DNA of 64,000 bases from Piliocolobus tephrosceles (taxonomy: Eukaryota; Chordata; Mammalia; Primates; Cercopithecidae), in the NCBI RefSeq assembly GCF_002776525.5, contig NC_045446.1, forward strand, positions 70,900,007 through 70,964,006, in the 5' to 3' direction. The notes under the pieces are model-generated. The model did not search any database. It saw nothing but the letters and a program-made list of their open reading frames with translations, and was not told the origin of the DNA. Positions within the stretch are counted from its first letter, which is position 1; the number at the start of each line of letters is the position of its first letter. Below, in pieces: positions 36,411 through 47,614 of the stretch. A program made the translations under genes and the position numbers.

Positions 36411-38749
36411 TCTTTAAAATTATCTGGTATTGCATTTGTTATTTGTAAGTGGATATTTTGCAGGAAACTAACAGCAAATCCAGCCCTTGGTGGTATGATT
36501 TTTAAGCTAGAGCTTTCTCTAGAGAGATTTATTTAGAGCAAGCCTTTGAATCATTTAAAAGCAAACCAGGCAAATCCTCATGTATTTTCCCCCAGGAAAT
36601 TACCTCATTTCTAAAGGGAAGATCGGATGATACTCCACAGCCAATATTGACTTACTGAAGATGTTATCAAATCCTCTGCCTTTCCTCATAATGATATGAG
36701 AAGATAAAGACATGCTTCACTATTGAGTCTTCAAAGGAAGCAGAAAAAGTATAATACATAATTTTAACTTAAGGTAGGAAATCGGAAGCTGACCTAGAAT
36801 TGGCTTCAGTGTACTATGATAATCTATGGCCCAGCCCTCAGGAAAGTATGAACATTGGTTCTTACCTGGAGTGTGAACCCTTAATTTTAAGACAGCCCCA
36901 GAAAAATTCTGAATGAAGCAGTGACTGTAACAATGGTACTAATTGCTTGATCATCACTTGCTTATGGTAAATAACTTCCCAGTTTAAAAAGCACTTGCAC
37001 AGACATTATTTATTTTAATCTTCTCAGAGGAACACTGCTGGACATCATGGGAATTTCATACAATGAGTGTCACATCCATCAGAGAACTGAGGGTATGAAG
37101 TCTAAAGAAGTAGAAGATGGTGGTGAACAAGGACCACCTCTCTGACTGATTTGTATTCTGCCTAGGATGTACCTTCATAATTGTATGTGTGAAATCCAGA
37201 GTCAAGAGAGAGAAAGATACATACTTCTAAGTCCCAGGCAATGTCTAGTCTTTTGTCGATCTGAACTAAGTGAGAGGACTTGGATTTGGGAAGAGTGTAC
37301 ATAATTCGACACTCCTTCTAGAATCTTAGGTTTCTAGATTCTGGGAAATACAACTTAGTATAGTATTAGTTTCATTTTATTATTAAGAAAACAGAAAATA
37401 AAGAAATTTAAAACGTGATTAAGAATTAAAAAGAAAAAGTTACAACGGAGGTCTAAATGACCTTGTTCCACAAGAGAATCCTGTTAATCTTGGGAGCTAG
37501 GGGTACTATAAGTGTAATCGGTCCTCACTTTTCATAGTACAATTTAATAAAAATGTCTGAAATTTGTAACTGAAGAATTACCAGTATGCTTATTTTACCT
37601 GGTGATGTGGAATTAATGACAAGAAGAAGTAATAAGAGAAATTATTAATACAGTTAAAGTGGTTCCTTCTAAGCAGTAGGACTGGGTATGGGGAGACAGT
37701 TTTTTAAAATTATTTAAAATTTAAAAACTAAAAAAAAAAGAATGATAAAAATATGAAGTTAAATCACAATGTATTAGAAAGAGCCTTGGGTGCGGTATCC
37801 TGTGCTTATCAAAATGATTTCAGGAACATAATCTATGCTCTTCAAAATTCATATTAAAAAATCTGTGTAACACATTGAATATTCTTATCTGTATAATAGT
37901 TGTACCTTTTTTTATCCTTTCTATTTCATAGGGTCAAACTTTACTGTAAAAATTTATACAGGGAACATGGACCATTTCTTTTGGCATTATAAGGCACATG
38001 AGATATAATCATAGCCCTACTAATATACTTATCATGATTATTAGATCATGTGGTACAATATACAAGATAAATGTCTGCATCTATTATATTAGCTAGAATT
38101 GAAAGGCATCTTGTCTGTTGATCTCAAAAAGGCACTAGAATAGAAGGATAATATATTGCTGTGTCATGTTCCCCTGGCAATTGCGATCTATAGTTTTTCT
38201 ACTGCTCTGAGGAGCAAAAGATACACATATTTTATCGTCTTTTTACCATAAGAACTTGTGATAAAAACTATGTCCTAAGCATATGGGTTAATGTGGGGAA
38301 AATCACATTCATATATAGCACCTTTGAATTTATATCCTAACATTAAAATATTGGCTGTGTGAACCTGTGTGGAAGACTTGGGTGTGAAGAGGTGATCCAT
38401 TTCCAGTAAAATGTCTAGGTGACTTTAAAGAATAACAGGTTGACCTTTAGTGGCATGCAGTTTTATATTCACTTCAGTTAAAAATAAAAATTTGTACATT
38501 TATAGGTAAAAAATTTCATCATGCTAATGGTCCTCAGGGAAGCCATGAGATGACTAAAACCTTTTTTCTTTCTTTTTTTCTGTTTCAGGGTAACTGCTAA
38601 AAGAGATCTTACTAGGGATCAGGACCTTATGTGTTAAAATTTCTAACATTGTCTTTGCCATAATTTGGCATCCCTTATGTGGTAAGCTGGGGTTACAAGA
38701 AACTTGAACACATACACTAAACGTACTGCTGGGCCCATGTTTTTTCCTA
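36411..38749. other. Largely unrecognised sequence
   Basis: The longest stretch in the left two thirds without a clear repeat. A weak reverse MIR is possible at 36985-37095 (gcacagacattatttatttt, then gagaactgaggg). No long open frame. Confidence 0.4.
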
Positions 38750-39140
38750 CATTTCTGCCTCTAGTTTGCTCACTTCCCACCCATCTTCAACTGAATTGGC
38801 AGAATCCATCTTAAATAAATATCTGACCCTGTCTCTTTACTACTTCAATGTGTTAGCTGGAGTCATGCAGCTTTCAGGATGAATGTATAATCCTCAGCAA
38901 GTTACACAAAATCTGCCATGACCCACTTTTCTCTGACTGTCTAGACCAACATCTTCTTATTACTACTTTTAATGTGCCAGACACTATGCTAAGCTCTTTA
39001 TGTTGTTCTCTTCTCAACTACCACTTGTCCTTGAAGGTAACTTAGATGTTACCCAAACTTCTTTCCTGCAACCTCACATATTCTGGATCAGGGTTTCTTC
39101 CTCTAAGCTTTGATGGGACCTTGTGCATTTATCTATGACG
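38750..39140 (+). repeat. L2 LINE fragment with possible MIR piece
   Basis: cttcaatgtgttagctggag to atgacccacttttctctgac and gatcagggtttcttcctcta fit L2. The short taatgtgccagacactatgc at 38970-38989 looks like MIR or another repeat inside it. Confidence 0.5.
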
Positions 39141-39199
39141 GCATTTCCACATTGGCCAGAAATCGTCTGTGTTCCAGCGTGGGAAACCTGCCTTCTTCT

Positions 39200-39450
39200 A
39201 GGAGAGTTAATGTGATGTAAAGAAGGAATATTGACCCTGGAACTAGTCTAACTAGGTTCAAATCATGACTCCACTTTCTGCCATCTAAGAGGCCTTGTGC
39301 ATGTTGCTCAACTTTTCTGTGCCTCAGTGTCCTTATCTGTAAAATAAAAATAATCAAAGTACCTACCTAAGTAGTGCAAGTACTACTTAGTTATGTTAAT
39401 TTATGTTAGATAATGACAAAGACATCTGGGGCACATAGAAGTTTCTCAGT
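39200..39450 (+). repeat. MIR SINE
   Basis: Clear forward MIR: tggaactagtctaactaggt, tctgtgcctcagtgtcctta, tctgtaaaataaaaataatc, ggcacatagaagtttctcag. Confidence 0.85.
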
Positions 39451-39589
39451 GTGAGTTGGGCTAACCAATTTGACTGCCTATGACAGGGAAGCCTGATTAA
39501 CCAGTATAAGTTAATTCATTTAGATCTTATTTTCTACACTGATAACAAAAAATGAGGGTAATGGATTCTAAAAGAGTTGTGAGTACTTC

Positions 39590-39790
39590 TGCGTAAGGAA
39601 TAAATGGACTTCATAGTACCTCATCTAGACCTCTCACAGCACTTACTACTTTCCACCTCATAGTTTTCTAGTGTTCCTGTTTTGCACCTTCCAAGAGCAA
39701 ATTCAGCTCACATCTTCATTTGCATCTTTCTTAGTAACTAATAGATGCCTGCTGTACAGCAAACACTGAAGTATTTGCTAAATGAAAACA
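39590..39790 (+). repeat. L2 LINE 3' portion
   Basis: cctctcacagcacttactac, gttcctgttttgcaccttcc, agatgcctgctgtacagcaa and a tail tatttgctaaatgaaaa. Confidence 0.5.
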
Positions 39791-40889
39791 CACAAACAAA
39801 TCTGCAAGGAATCAAAAGCAGCAGCAAATCTGATACTATACAAGGGTTAACTGGATTTGTTCTCCTTCAAATTGGGTTCTGTGACCACGAACCACTGCTA
39901 ATATCTTCAGAAATAAGAAACCTTGTAATGGTAAAATATAACTTCATAAACTTCTATTACAATCCTAGATACTATAAAAATCAAAATATATTCCCACTCT
40001 CTAAAATCTTAATTTAAAAGAACAGTTCAGCACTCAGCGAGTATTTATAGACTTCATTGCCTTATGGTAGAGTTTGGTGGTAAATATTCAGAATTAGACA
40101 TTTGCTCTCAAGGAATTTACAAGTGTTTAATGTCATTCTTCTCCCTTAACCACACTTTAAATATATTTTTATGATCCATCAAAAAAGCCCTGTTCTAATA
40201 TCAAATGATACATTCCACTTGTCTGTATACAATATATTTTGTGCAATTCATCTCACAGAGAAGAGCTTACTTTTTTATTAAATTTTTACAGTTCACTAAA
40301 TATCAGAAACCTTATATTTAATCAGACATTTTAAAAGCATGCACTGACAAGCTTGTACATAAAATTAAAAAAATTAAACCAACTAAAATGTCTAATTATA
40401 CTTAATATTTTCTTATTTCATTTAGCAAATCAGAAAACTCATTGCTTGGAATAAAACTTTATTCCCCTTTTAATTATAATGACCATTGATTTATGTAAGT
40501 TAGTGTTTAACCCTGTGACACTCTTCTAGAGATCACTTGGACTCAGTTAGAACCTTGTTAAGTCCCTATTTCTAAGTGCAAGCCCTGTCTCTCCCTCTCG
40601 ACTATGCTTTTCAGATACTTGCTTTCCTTACTCTTCCACAAATGACTTTGAAAAACGAAAGCCAAAATGACAATAGAATTTTATACCCAAGCCTCTAGAC
40701 TCCTCAATGCCTTTACCAATACTCTTTCATCTCTTGCAAATGACTTCCTGGTTTGCTCCCTGGAAAAAACTCACTTTTAAGATACAGTTGTAAAGGTCCA
40801 TTCTGGAGAATGTCTGTAATGTCACTACACCAAAGTCAAGTTCCCTACTCCTCTGGACTTTGTATAACCCAACATAATTATGACATTCC
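39791..40889. other. Unrecognised AT-rich sequence
   Basis: Possible L2 scraps near 40560-40740 (ccctgtctctccctctcgac). The rest has no feature that I can name. Open frames are short. Confidence 0.4.
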
Positions 40890-41110
40890 AAGTATTGGCC
40901 CAAGCTTCTCATGGATTATCTTATTATATCTGCACAACAGTCGTGTGAATAATCCTTACTGTTTATAGTTCTTATTTTCTGGTGAAATGAAAGGTAGCTA
41001 AGAAAGGTTAGTTAATGTGCTTGAATTTACTACGTGGAGGAGCTATGATTCAAATCTTGGTCTTCAGGACTGCAAACCCTGAGCTCATAGCCACTAAGTT
41101 ATGCGACATG
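40890..41110 (-). repeat. MIR SINE
   Basis: Reverse MIR: attatatctgcacaacagtc, gatgg-type core replaced by agaaaggttagttaatgtgc, ggagctatgattcaaatctt, and ccactaagttatgcgac at the 5' end. Confidence 0.8.
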
Positions 41111-41149
41111 TTGTTAAAACAAACTAACTCATTTTTCTAGAATTATTTA

Positions 41150-41285
41150 TCCCATGGTCATTCTGTATCTAGGTAGTGAGTTCCTTGCAGAAATTAACCT
41201 ATCATTGTATTCTTAGTGCCTGGAACCTAATAGGAGTTTAATAAGTATTTGATGGATGGGTTGATGAGTTGGTGAAGAGAGTGAG
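41150..41285 (+). repeat. L2 LINE 3' tail
   Basis: agtgagttccttgcagaaat, tgtattcttagtgcctggaa, taggagtttaataagtattt, tgatggatggg. Confidence 0.7.
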
Positions 41286-41789
41286 ATGACTGAATGAATG
41301 ACCAAAATAAACAGAAAACCTAATACCTGTGGATTGACTTGTGATCTAACATGGAGATAAGATTGAATGCTTAGGCTGGCTTCACCATCCTCAGCCCTGC
41401 CTTGTTCAACCTTTGCTACCACTCAGGAATATGAATATATTCTGATTGCTTTTCACCCACTGTTATTAATATACCAATTTTTATCACTGGGGGTGCTTAT
41501 ATAATGCATCACTGACATCTGAGTAGTACTTTAATTTCTCATATATTATTCCAGATAATGCATGTGACATTGTGAGGTTTGTATTTCCTGAAAAGTAGAT
41601 TTACTTCCCACAGAGTAGGAACCTAATAACTGTTAGATGAATTAATGAATCAATAAAAAAATGAATACATGAAGGACTTGGTCAATCAATCAACTAATCA
41701 ATGCTCAAATATAGAAACTGTAGGCATTAACTTACTAGCTCATGTTTATTTCGGACTATGACTAACAGCATTCATACCCACTGCCCAAA
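41286..41789. other. Unrecognised; gatgaat-like words near 41636
   Basis: A weak L2-like tail (cacagagtaggaacctaata) may sit at 41610-41640. Nothing else that I can name. Confidence 0.4.
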
Positions 41790-41990
41790 TGTGCCTCTGT
41801 GACAGATACAATGGTAAGCTTCTATTCACACCAAATTGTAAAATCCTTATAATAGTCTTGGAAGGTGGGTGTTTTTAATACCATCTCAGACATATGCAAA
41901 TAAAGAATCAGAGAGCTTAAGTTTAATAGATGAAGAAACTAATAATTTGTGAAACAGCATAGCTCAGATTGAAACCATGCCATTCTTATT
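41790..41990 (-). repeat. MIR SINE, diverged
   Basis: Reverse MIR order: gacagatacaatggtaagct, tccttataatagtcttggaa, aatagatgaagaaactaata, cagcatagctcagattgaaa. Confidence 0.6.
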
Positions 41991-42908
41991 CTTCATTGTC
42001 TGCCCTTTCCTTTGTCTGCTCTTTCCTTTGTATATGGATTGTAGAATCCCTGTGCTATATGTAAACCACTAATTCCTACTTTCCTAATGACACTGAGGTT
42101 TACTAATCAGACATATTACTGGAGTGACCATACCTCATCTTCAGTAAAACATTTAAAAGTATGGAAAAAACTGGATCCTCAATTACATATAACTTGCTTC
42201 ATTAAACTGGCTTCAGTTGCTTTCTGAAGATCTGTGGTGAAATAGAGCCAAGTGCTTCCCCTAAATAACTCAGTGCAATCTATCATCTGCTCCTTGCCTC
42301 CCACCTCCTTCTCCGTACATAGAAAGATAATCATGTATTTATGTAGGGCCTTTTATAGCTCAACATATTTTTCAGTGGGTGATTCATTTTGGGGAGGCTT
42401 TCTTGTGTTTACCAACTTGGCATATTCTCCAAAGGTAAAACTGCATCTGGCATATGTACATTTTCTCAGGACAAATTCTGTACACCTGTTTTATCCCAAA
42501 TTGAGAACTTACTGGTTTTAGATCCATGCTAGACTTACAGAAAGATTGAAAGAAAAAAAGGAACTTAATAGATTCTGCCTTTAAGGTAATAGGTTATATC
42601 TTTAAAGAAAATTTAATGGTTCTAAATTATTTGTTTTCTTACATAAAATATCTAATTCATTACTTATAAGAAAATCTTTTAGATCATTTGCAATATTAGA
42701 CTATATGTGAAATAATATTTTTGCAATGAATCAATTCCTAAGGTGAGATATCAGAAATCACTTCCAGAGAGAAAATACAGGGATTAAATGTTTATGATAC
42801 GTTAGTTGCTACAAGGGAATATTTACATTAGAATGAATTTTTCTGGTGGCAAAGTTAAAAAAGAAAGACACTTGGTGGCTCATAACCTTCACTGATAAAT
42901 GAAAATAA
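41991..42908. other. Unrecognised sequence
   Basis: Contains a short doubled word (ctttcctttgtctgctctttcctttgt) near 42003-42030. The 89-codon frame at 42252-42521 has no family likeness. Confidence 0.4.
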
Positions 42909-42920
42909 GATGATCATCAT

Positions 42921-43192
42921 GGCCGGGCGCGGTGGCTCACGTCTGTAATCCCAGCACTTTGGGAGGCCGAGGCGGGCGGATCACGAGGTCAGGAGATCGA
43001 GACCACGGTGAAACCCCGTCTCTACTAAAAATACAAAAAATTAGCCAGGCGCTGTGGCAGGCGCCTGTAGTCCCAGCTAGTCGGGAGGCTGAGCCAGGAG
43101 GATGGCGTGAACCCGGGAGGTGGAGCTTGCAGCGAGCCGAGATCGCGCCACTGCATTCCAGCCTAGGCCACAGAGTTAGACTCCGTCTCAAA

Positions 43193-43231
<39 letters not shown>

Positions 43232-43236
43232 AAAAC
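42921..43236 (+). repeat. AluY with the 12-bp deletion of the AluYd lineage
   Basis: Young full-length AluY. The left monomer reads gagaccacggtgaaac, lacking the 12 bases tcctggctaaca found in AluY. That deletion defines the AluYd lineage. The tail is (AAAT)n at 43192-43232. The target duplication GATGATCATCA is perfect at 42909-42919 and 43237-43247. Confidence 0.93.
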
Positions 43237-43247
43237 GATGATCATCA

Positions 43248-43719
43248 GAAGAGGCAATTTCTCATTTCTCCCTGTGTCCCACACCAGGAGAATTTCACCT
43301 TGGGCAGAACCAAAAATGAAATGGAGGAGCATGGCCTCTGGATTACACAGTCCTGGATAGGGCCTCTTCCATGCATAAACTTAGATAGATTATTTTACCA
43401 TTCTAAGGTTTACCTCAATAAGATTAGTTTGTGTTTAACAAATAATTCAAAAGAGCATATGTAATGCAGTTGAAAGAAAAAATAAAAATGCCAACATAAG
43501 TCCAGATTTACCTACCTTTAGAAACAAAACGTGACCAATACCATTGGAGACCCTGGATATCTCCTGCAGGTCCCAGCCCCTCTGCTCCTCCCACTTTCAG
43601 AAATAATCAAGCTTCTGAATTTTTAGAGTAGCCATTCCCTTACTGTAGAGATTTCCCCTGAACTGTGTATCCTAAGCAAGATACGGTTTAAGTGTTTGTG
43701 TTTATGAAATTTGCATACA
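43248..43719. other. Unrecognised sequence
   Basis: No repeat or coding signal that I can name between the Alu and the old L1. Confidence 0.4.
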
Positions 43720-44375
43720 TATAACCATACAAAACACATTTTTCTACAAATTTCTTTTTACACTCAATTTTGAGTTTGAGATTTATCCCATTAGATACAT
43801 TTAACTGTAGTTCAGTAATTTGCACTATTGTGTAGCATTCTGTATATATCTATAATAAGATAATTTACTTCACCATTTGACTGCAATAATCATTTGGGTT
43901 TTTTTCTCCAGTTTTGTTTTGTTTTGCTATTTTCAAAAAATGTTTCTATGAACATTCTTCTCTATTTCTCGTGGCGCACATGTGTGAAAGCATCTACAGG
44001 GTACATTCTTAGGAGAGCTGTTGCTAGGTCAAAAGTATATAAATGCCGTCCCCACCAATCAGGCCTGATGGACAGCATGACAGATACTCATACTGGATTA
44101 ATCACGATGAAGCACTGATAAAAAAAACTATCCCTGCAAGCATCCACAATTTTTTACTTTTCTAGATAATACCAAACTGTTTTCTAGAATGTTAATGCCA
44201 ATTTACATTTTTACCAGCAGTCTCTATTGCTCCACATTCTAGACAACAGTTGGATATTTTAATTTCTTTAAATCTGATGAATAAAATGTTCATTGTCATT
44301 GTAATATGAATTTGCCTTTTTTCTAATGAAGTTAAGCATATTTTTATATGCTTATTGACTACTCTTTCTTAACTT
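43720..44375 (-). mobile_element. Ancient L1 (L1M) 3' end, interrupted
   Basis: Reverse landmarks: tttacactcaattttgagtt, tcttctctatttctcgtggc, ttaggagagctgttgctagg, ctgttttctagaatgttaat, ttttaccagcagtctctatt and acattctagacaacagttgg. 44045-44140 does not fit and looks inserted or rearranged. Confidence 0.65.
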
Positions 44376-45045
44376 CATCTCTAAAGCTCAAACAGTAAAA
44401 TATTTCATACATGCTTATTAAAAAAATGAAAATATATATGAACCTAAAGTACCCAGCACAAGTCTTGCTACAGAACTGGTGTTTAATACTTATCAATACC
44501 TACCACTAGTCCCCATTCTCCTTACAATTGAAAACTATTTGATAAAATGAGGAATAACATCTACCTCTAATGCTTTTAACAATAAAAGCACCAAAATATT
44601 ATCCAAATAAATGCTTCTAGAGTGCACGTATGGCACACACACATATACACACATCAAAACACATTTGTCCAATATTTAAAGTCATTTTTGTAAGAAGCTA
44701 AAGTTAAGTTGTCCTATGACATTCATGTTTTGCAATCTGATTTTACACAGAGAAAGAACTTAAAAGTAAACAAGAATTTGGCAAATGAGGAAAGTATTTC
44801 AAAAAGAAATGCCACAAACTCTAGGGGCTTTGTTTATTTATTTATTTTTTAACATTTTTGGTGGGGGGAGAGGCTCTGAGCCCAAAATCACAGTGGAGAT
44901 ACACTTTAAGTGAGAGTAAGGGTAGTGAAGTCCAATTTTGTGTAAATTTTAAAGTAACAAATATTTATGGTAGCAGTAAACCAATAAGCTTTAGTTAAAA
45001 AAAAGAAAATACTAATGCTATACAACTTTCTAGATTCTATGGGTG
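44376..45045. other. Unrecognised sequence
   Basis: Short CA-rich patch at 44635-44665 and a TTTA run near 44833. Nothing else that I can name. Confidence 0.4.
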
Positions 45046-45055
45046 TAGCAACTAC

Positions 45056-45366
45056 TTTTTTTTTTTTTTTTTTTTTTTAATTTTTTTGAGACGGGGTCTC
45101 CCTCTGTCCCCCAGGCTGGAGTGCAGTGGCACGATCTCAGCTCACTGAAACCTCCACCTCCCAGGTTCAAGTGATTCTCCTGCCTCAGCCTCCCGAGTAG
45201 CCAGGACTATAGGCTCCCACCACCGCGCCCGCTAATTTTTGTATTCTTAATAGAGACAGGGTTTCACCATGTTGGCCAGGATGGCCTCTATCTCCTGACC
45301 TCGTGATCCAACCACCTTGGCCTCTCAAAGTGCTGATATTACAGGCATGAGTTACCGCGCCTGGCC
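45056..45366 (-). repeat. Alu element with perfect 10-bp target duplication
   Basis: Poly-T tail, both monomers reversed, ending gagttaccgcgcctggcc. TAGCAACTAC flanks it at 45046-45055 and 45367-45376. Confidence 0.95.
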
Positions 45367-45605
45367 TAGCAACTACATTTGTAATGGCTAATACACATAA
45401 CCATCTCCCAGAAAATCATCAGGAACTTTTTTTATCAGTTCCTCCAATTTTGGAGAAATTCCAAGAGCAATTCAGCCACTTTTAGGGATATGACACTAAA
45501 TCTTAAGAGTGCCGATGGGGCTGCACTGTCTATAGAGTAGTCATTCTTTTATTTCTTTACTTTCTTAATAAACTGACTTTCACTTCCGGAAAAAAAAAAT
45601 TGCAG

Positions 45606-45898
45606 ATGTGCTGGCGCCGTGGCCCACACCTGTAATCCCAGCACTTTGGGAGGCTGAGGCCCGCGGATCACCTGAGGTCAGAGTTGGACACCAGCCTGGC
45701 CAACATGACAAAACCCTGTCTCTACTAAAAATACAAAAATTAGCTGGGTGTGGTGGTGGGGACCTGTAATCCCAGCTACTTGGGAGGCTGAGGCAGGAGA
45801 ATAGCTTTAACCCAGGGGCAGATGTTGCAGTGAGCTGAGATTGCACCACATCACTCCAGCCTGAGCAAAAGAGCAGAACTCTGTCTAAAAAAAAAAAA
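45606..45898 (+). repeat. Alu element
   Basis: Forward Alu from tggcgccgtggcccacacct to an A tail at 45887-45898. The short word gcagatg precedes it and recurs after the tail (gggcagatg), a likely target duplication. Moderately diverged. The 123-codon minus frame is a shadow. Confidence 0.92.
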
Positions 45899-46053
45899 TG
45901 GGCAGATGATATTACCTTCTTTGAATTATTATTTTTAAATTTAGGGAGCAAATATATAAATTGGCTAAAGAGTAGTAGACACTCAATAATAATTTATCCA
46001 ATAATGCTTTATTTATTCAAGAAATATATATAAAGGGCCTGATATGTGTTGCA

Positions 46054-46142
46054 TACTGTGCTAGGCACTGTACTGTAGTATATGTATACTGTGCTAGGCA
46101 CTGTACTATATGCATACTGTGCTAGGCACATGTACTATATGA
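46054..46142. repeat. Three-copy local tandem repeat, 33- and 28-bp spacing
   Basis: The word TACTGTGCTAGGCAC starts at 46054, 46087 and 46115, each followed by a tgtact-like word and AT-rich linker. It grew from a single tactgtgctaggcactg word of an old dispersed repeat. Confidence 0.92.
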
Positions 46143-46270
46143 TATATAGGTGTATATATCAGCTTCCACATAAATCTTTTCAACAGATGCTGATTTGAAT
46201 ATTGGCATAATGCTCTAGTTATCATAAAATACACATTAACAGAATAAAACTTTCTTTTACCTTTCTTTCA

Positions 46271-46486
46271 CTAATTATATCTTTCAGACTGGCGAGTCTT
46301 TTTTGTGGAGACTGTCCTGTGCATTATTGCATGTTTGGCTGCATTCTTGGCTTCCATTGCTAAATTACTCCATGCAAATTGCACCTCCACCCCACACTGT
46401 GTTGTGATCACAAGAATATTACCAGACATTGCCAAATGTGCCCTGGGGGGCAAAATCACACCCAGTTGAGAGCCACTGGGATAGAA
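46271..46486 (+). mobile_element. hAT-Charlie-type nonautonomous element
   Basis: Ordered matches to a small Charlie-type element: gtggagactgtcctgtgcat, tattgcatgtttggctgcat, agacattgccaaatgtgccc, tggggggcaaaatcacaccc, and the end ttgagagccactgg. Family name (MER33/MER63-like) not certain. Confidence 0.65.
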
Positions 46487-46785
46487 TAAATTGTAGAGCT
46501 GAAAGAGCAGTAGATGGAGAAAGAAGACCTAGCACTGAAACTAGCTTTATCCACTGATTATTTCTGCCTTTATATAACTAGGGATAGAGTTTAGAAACCA
46601 GAGCATGTAGCAGTAGAGCCATGCTACTGGGATTTTCAGAAACTTTATAAGTTCCATTATGCCCATGAAACAAGATCTAAGCTTTCAAGCACCAGAGTAA
46701 AAGTAACTTAGAATGAGTAACAAACCCCAATTCCCAGCTTTAACATCTATATAACTTATGGTCCGGTAACATAAATACCAGATAT

Positions 46786-47543
46786 TGTTACCAGCAGGTC
46801 TTTGTTCTTAGCGCTCCCAAGATGGGGGTGGGCCACTCCCAAGATGGGGGCGCCTTTTGTTCTCTGATCTGGGGTTCTTGGCCTCACGGATTTTAAGGAA
46901 TGGAACCTCGGGCCATGCAGTGAGTGTTATGGCTCTATTAGAAGCCGTGGGTCAGGGAAGCGAACTGTGGAACCTAGCGACTAGTGTCCAGCTCCATTAG
47001 GACAAACCTGGGCACTCAGCCACACAGGAACAATGGCGAGCCTTTAGCCCGATCGGGAGCAGCAGTGGGCACCTTGCTGGATCAGAAGTGCAGTGAACAC
47101 CCTGCCCAATCCGGAGGGTGGAAGTCAATGGCAGGTCTGCGACGACGGCATTCAGCAATGGTGGACAGTGAGCAAAAGCTCAGCTAGAGCCAAAACAAAC
47201 AGGGACCAGAAGAGTGTGCAATTGCAAGATTTAATAGACTGAAAACATAGCTCCCAAACAACTGAGGGAACCCAAAAGGGGCTGCCACTGCAGGCTGGAA
47301 ATGCCTGGATGCCTGGGTTTACATCCCAATCACTGTCCCTTCCGCCTCCCCCCCACCCCCGTGCTTTTCTTTACCTCCTGCTTTTAGTCTAATTGGTATT
47401 TTAGTGAACCCTCTTTACTACCTGATAGATCCGGTGCGAGCTGAGTTACAAACCCCGTGTTTAAAGGTGGGTGAGGTCTCCTTCTCCAGCTAGGCTTAAG
47501 AATTCTTAGTCAGCCTAGGAAATCCAGCTAGTCCTGTCTCTCA
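46786..47543 (-). mobile_element. LTR17: Solo LTR17 of HERV-W (HERV17)
   Basis: 758 bp on the minus strand, from TGAGAGACAGGACTAGCTGG (ending at 47543) to the 3' terminus TGGTAACA (at 46786). The order of U3 and U5 matches LTR17 as I recall it. The flanking 4-bp words are both ATAT (46782-46785 and 47544-47547), as expected for gammaretrovirus-like integration. No internal gag, pol or env is present, so this is a solo LTR. HERV-W entered the catarrhine line after the split from New World monkeys. Confidence 0.93.
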
Positions 47544-47614
47544 ATATCTTACGTTGGTGTACTCTCTGTGTCATTTTCTAAAACACAGTTTCCTTGTCTG
47601 TAAAAGGAAGGGTG

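Noticed and set aside
43937..44110. Possible coding exon in the 74-codon frame at 43894-44118
   Set aside because: It lies within an ancient L1 3' end, partly across an insertion; no motif.
46984..47187. 67-codon frame in LTR17 as a retroviral gene remnant
   Set aside because: It lies wholly in the LTR and antisense to it; no gag, pol or env sequence is present.
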